Origin: Bacteriovoracaceae bacterium UBA1511
Lineage (GTDB): Bacteria; Bdellovibrionota; Bacteriovoracia; Bacteriovoracales; Bacteriovoracaceae
Length of the DNA stretch: 5,537 bases
Direction: 5' to 3'
Assembly (NCBI GenBank): GCA_002323535.1
Contig: DCQT01000109.1
Coordinates: 1-5,537, forward strand
In this document: in pieces, positions 4,795 through 5,537 of the stretch
Layout of the letters: every line of letters starts with the position of its first letter
Position numbering within the stretch: the first letter of the stretch is position 1
The notes under the pieces: generated by a model
What the model was told of the DNA's origin: nothing
Database searches by the model: none
What the model saw: only the letters and a program-made list of their open reading frames with translations
Made by a program: the position numbers and the translations under genes

Positions 4795-5537
4795 TCTATA
4801 AATCCAAAAGGCTCTTTTACTTTTAACCCTATAAATTCCTCAATCATGGGATTAAATATTTCTGGGGATGTGTTGTCCCAAGCAAATGAATCAAAATAAA
4901 CATCCCATATATTTTGAAGTGGGCTAAAGTGAACATCGTTTTCAGGTAAGTAGATTGTTTCATTTTTTCCTATCCACTCATAGAGCGCACCAATACTGCT
5001 AGGGCTCAAACCTGCTTTAGTGGCTGAGTGACGAATTAAATCTAGTTGAAGAATATGAACAAATACACCATGGTCACTTTTTGCAAAACCTTCATCTAAA
5101 ATTAAAGATCGGCTTTCAAGAATTTTTGCAAAGTTAGTAGGACTAAGTTCTCCCTTAAGAGATGCTAACTCAGAGTCTTTGAAACCTGCCCTACTTAAAC
5201 GTTGCTGTAAAACCTTGAGTAAGACTTCTCTCGATATCTTACCTGTATCTCGTAGCTGATTACTTAGGATTGTATCATTTTGCCTAAAAGTTTCGCGGAC
5301 AACATCTTTTGCAAGACTTCTCGCCCAATCCTTTATGATATTTGGATCAGAGTAGATAGTAGGAATATGTTCGATTAAAAGTTTCTGTTGAGCATCGTGC
5401 TCAAAACTTTTCAAATATTCTTCAATAAATTCTTGTTTAAGTGTTTTAGTTTTGGAGGGTATGTTCATTGTCAGTGAGCTTTCTAATTTGTACTCCTTAA
5501 ACCTTAGATTTCTAAGAATAGAGTGAAACTCTGCTAT
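4791..5537 (-). CDS. Unknown protein, first of the tandem paralogous pair (5' end outside window)
   Basis: The frame runs without a stop from the right edge of the window to TGA at 4791-4793, giving 248 visible residues. An in-frame ATG exists at 5466-5468, but no Shine-Dalgarno sequence lies at proper distance. The 23 residues before it (including FHSILRNLRFKEYKLESSL) align with the helical region of the paralogue (YEELIQRYEKKETALLEAL). The true start, and any signal peptide, therefore most likely lie beyond the window. The core matches the downstream gene: IKDWAR, HGVFVHILQLDLIRHS, LYEWIGKNE, and WDVYFDSFAWD..SPEIFNP. It carries a 10-residue C-terminal extension (KVKEPFGFIE) after the shared FIGL/YFGL end. 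The family and function are not recognised. If the ATG at 5468 were the start, the protein would be 225 residues and cytoplasmic, unlike its partner. Confidence 0.8.
   Translation of the reverse strand: MAEFHSILRNLRFKEYKLESSLTMNIPSKTKTLKQEFIEEYLKSFEHDAQQKLLIEHIPTIYSDPNIIKDWARSLAKDVVRETFRQNDTILSNQLRDTGKISREVLLKVLQQRLSRAGFKDSELASLKGELSPTNFAKILESRSLILDEGFAKSDHGVFVHILQLDLIRHSATKAGLSPSSIGALYEWIGKNETIYLPENDVHFSPLQNIWDVYFDSFAWDNTSPEIFNPMIEEFIGLKVKEPFGFIE

Noticed and set aside
5493..5498. AAGGAG (minus sense) as ribosome site for the ATG at 5468
   Set aside because: Spacing of 24 nt is too long and no standard start codon lies 5-10 nt downstream; it is probably coding sequence of the same gene.

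Overview
The window is AT-rich and looks like the chromosome of a predatory or environmental bacterium of the Bdellovibrionota / former Deltaproteobacteria. A marine Bacteriovorax-like organism would fit best. This placement is an inference. It rests on the base composition, on the acidic response-regulator-like tail at the left end (a type I associate with deltaproteobacteria), and on the unrecognised exported proteins at the right end. No rRNA or other diagnostic marker is present. I see no CRISPR array, transposase, integrase or insertion-sequence ends.

The left part (1-2674) is housekeeping. It opens with the 3' part of a plus-strand gene for a highly acidic protein with a C-terminal amphipathic helix (1-705). 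This gene converges on, and overlaps by 15 bp, a minus-strand biotin-protein ligase gene without a DNA-binding domain (birA, 691-1347). Only 29 bp separate the birA start from the divergent rph gene (RNase PH, 1377-2081). rph is fused by a TAATG stop/start overlap to rdgB (ITPase/XTPase 'house-cleaning' pyrophosphatase, 2081-2674).

The middle (2675-2872) holds a tRNA-Pro(UGG) gene with encoded CCA (2716-2792) and a rho-independent terminator (2821-2850). No terminator lies between rdgB and the tRNA, so the rph-rdgB transcript may read into the tRNA and end at that hairpin. A weak promoter of its own is also possible.

The right part (2873-5537) is entirely minus strand and contains three genes I do not recognise, transcribed toward the tRNA. 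The first two (running off the right edge to 4791, and 4794-3976) are clear tandem paralogues with a GTGA overlap. They share a strongly conserved core around an HGxFxHILQLDLIR motif. After a gap of about 100 bp comes a third gene (2873-3871 or slightly longer) for a putative exported protein with an ill-defined start and a Glu-rich C-terminus. The second and third products carry signal-peptide-like N-termini, so I read this as a small lineage-specific cluster of periplasmic or secreted proteins. Their function is unknown.
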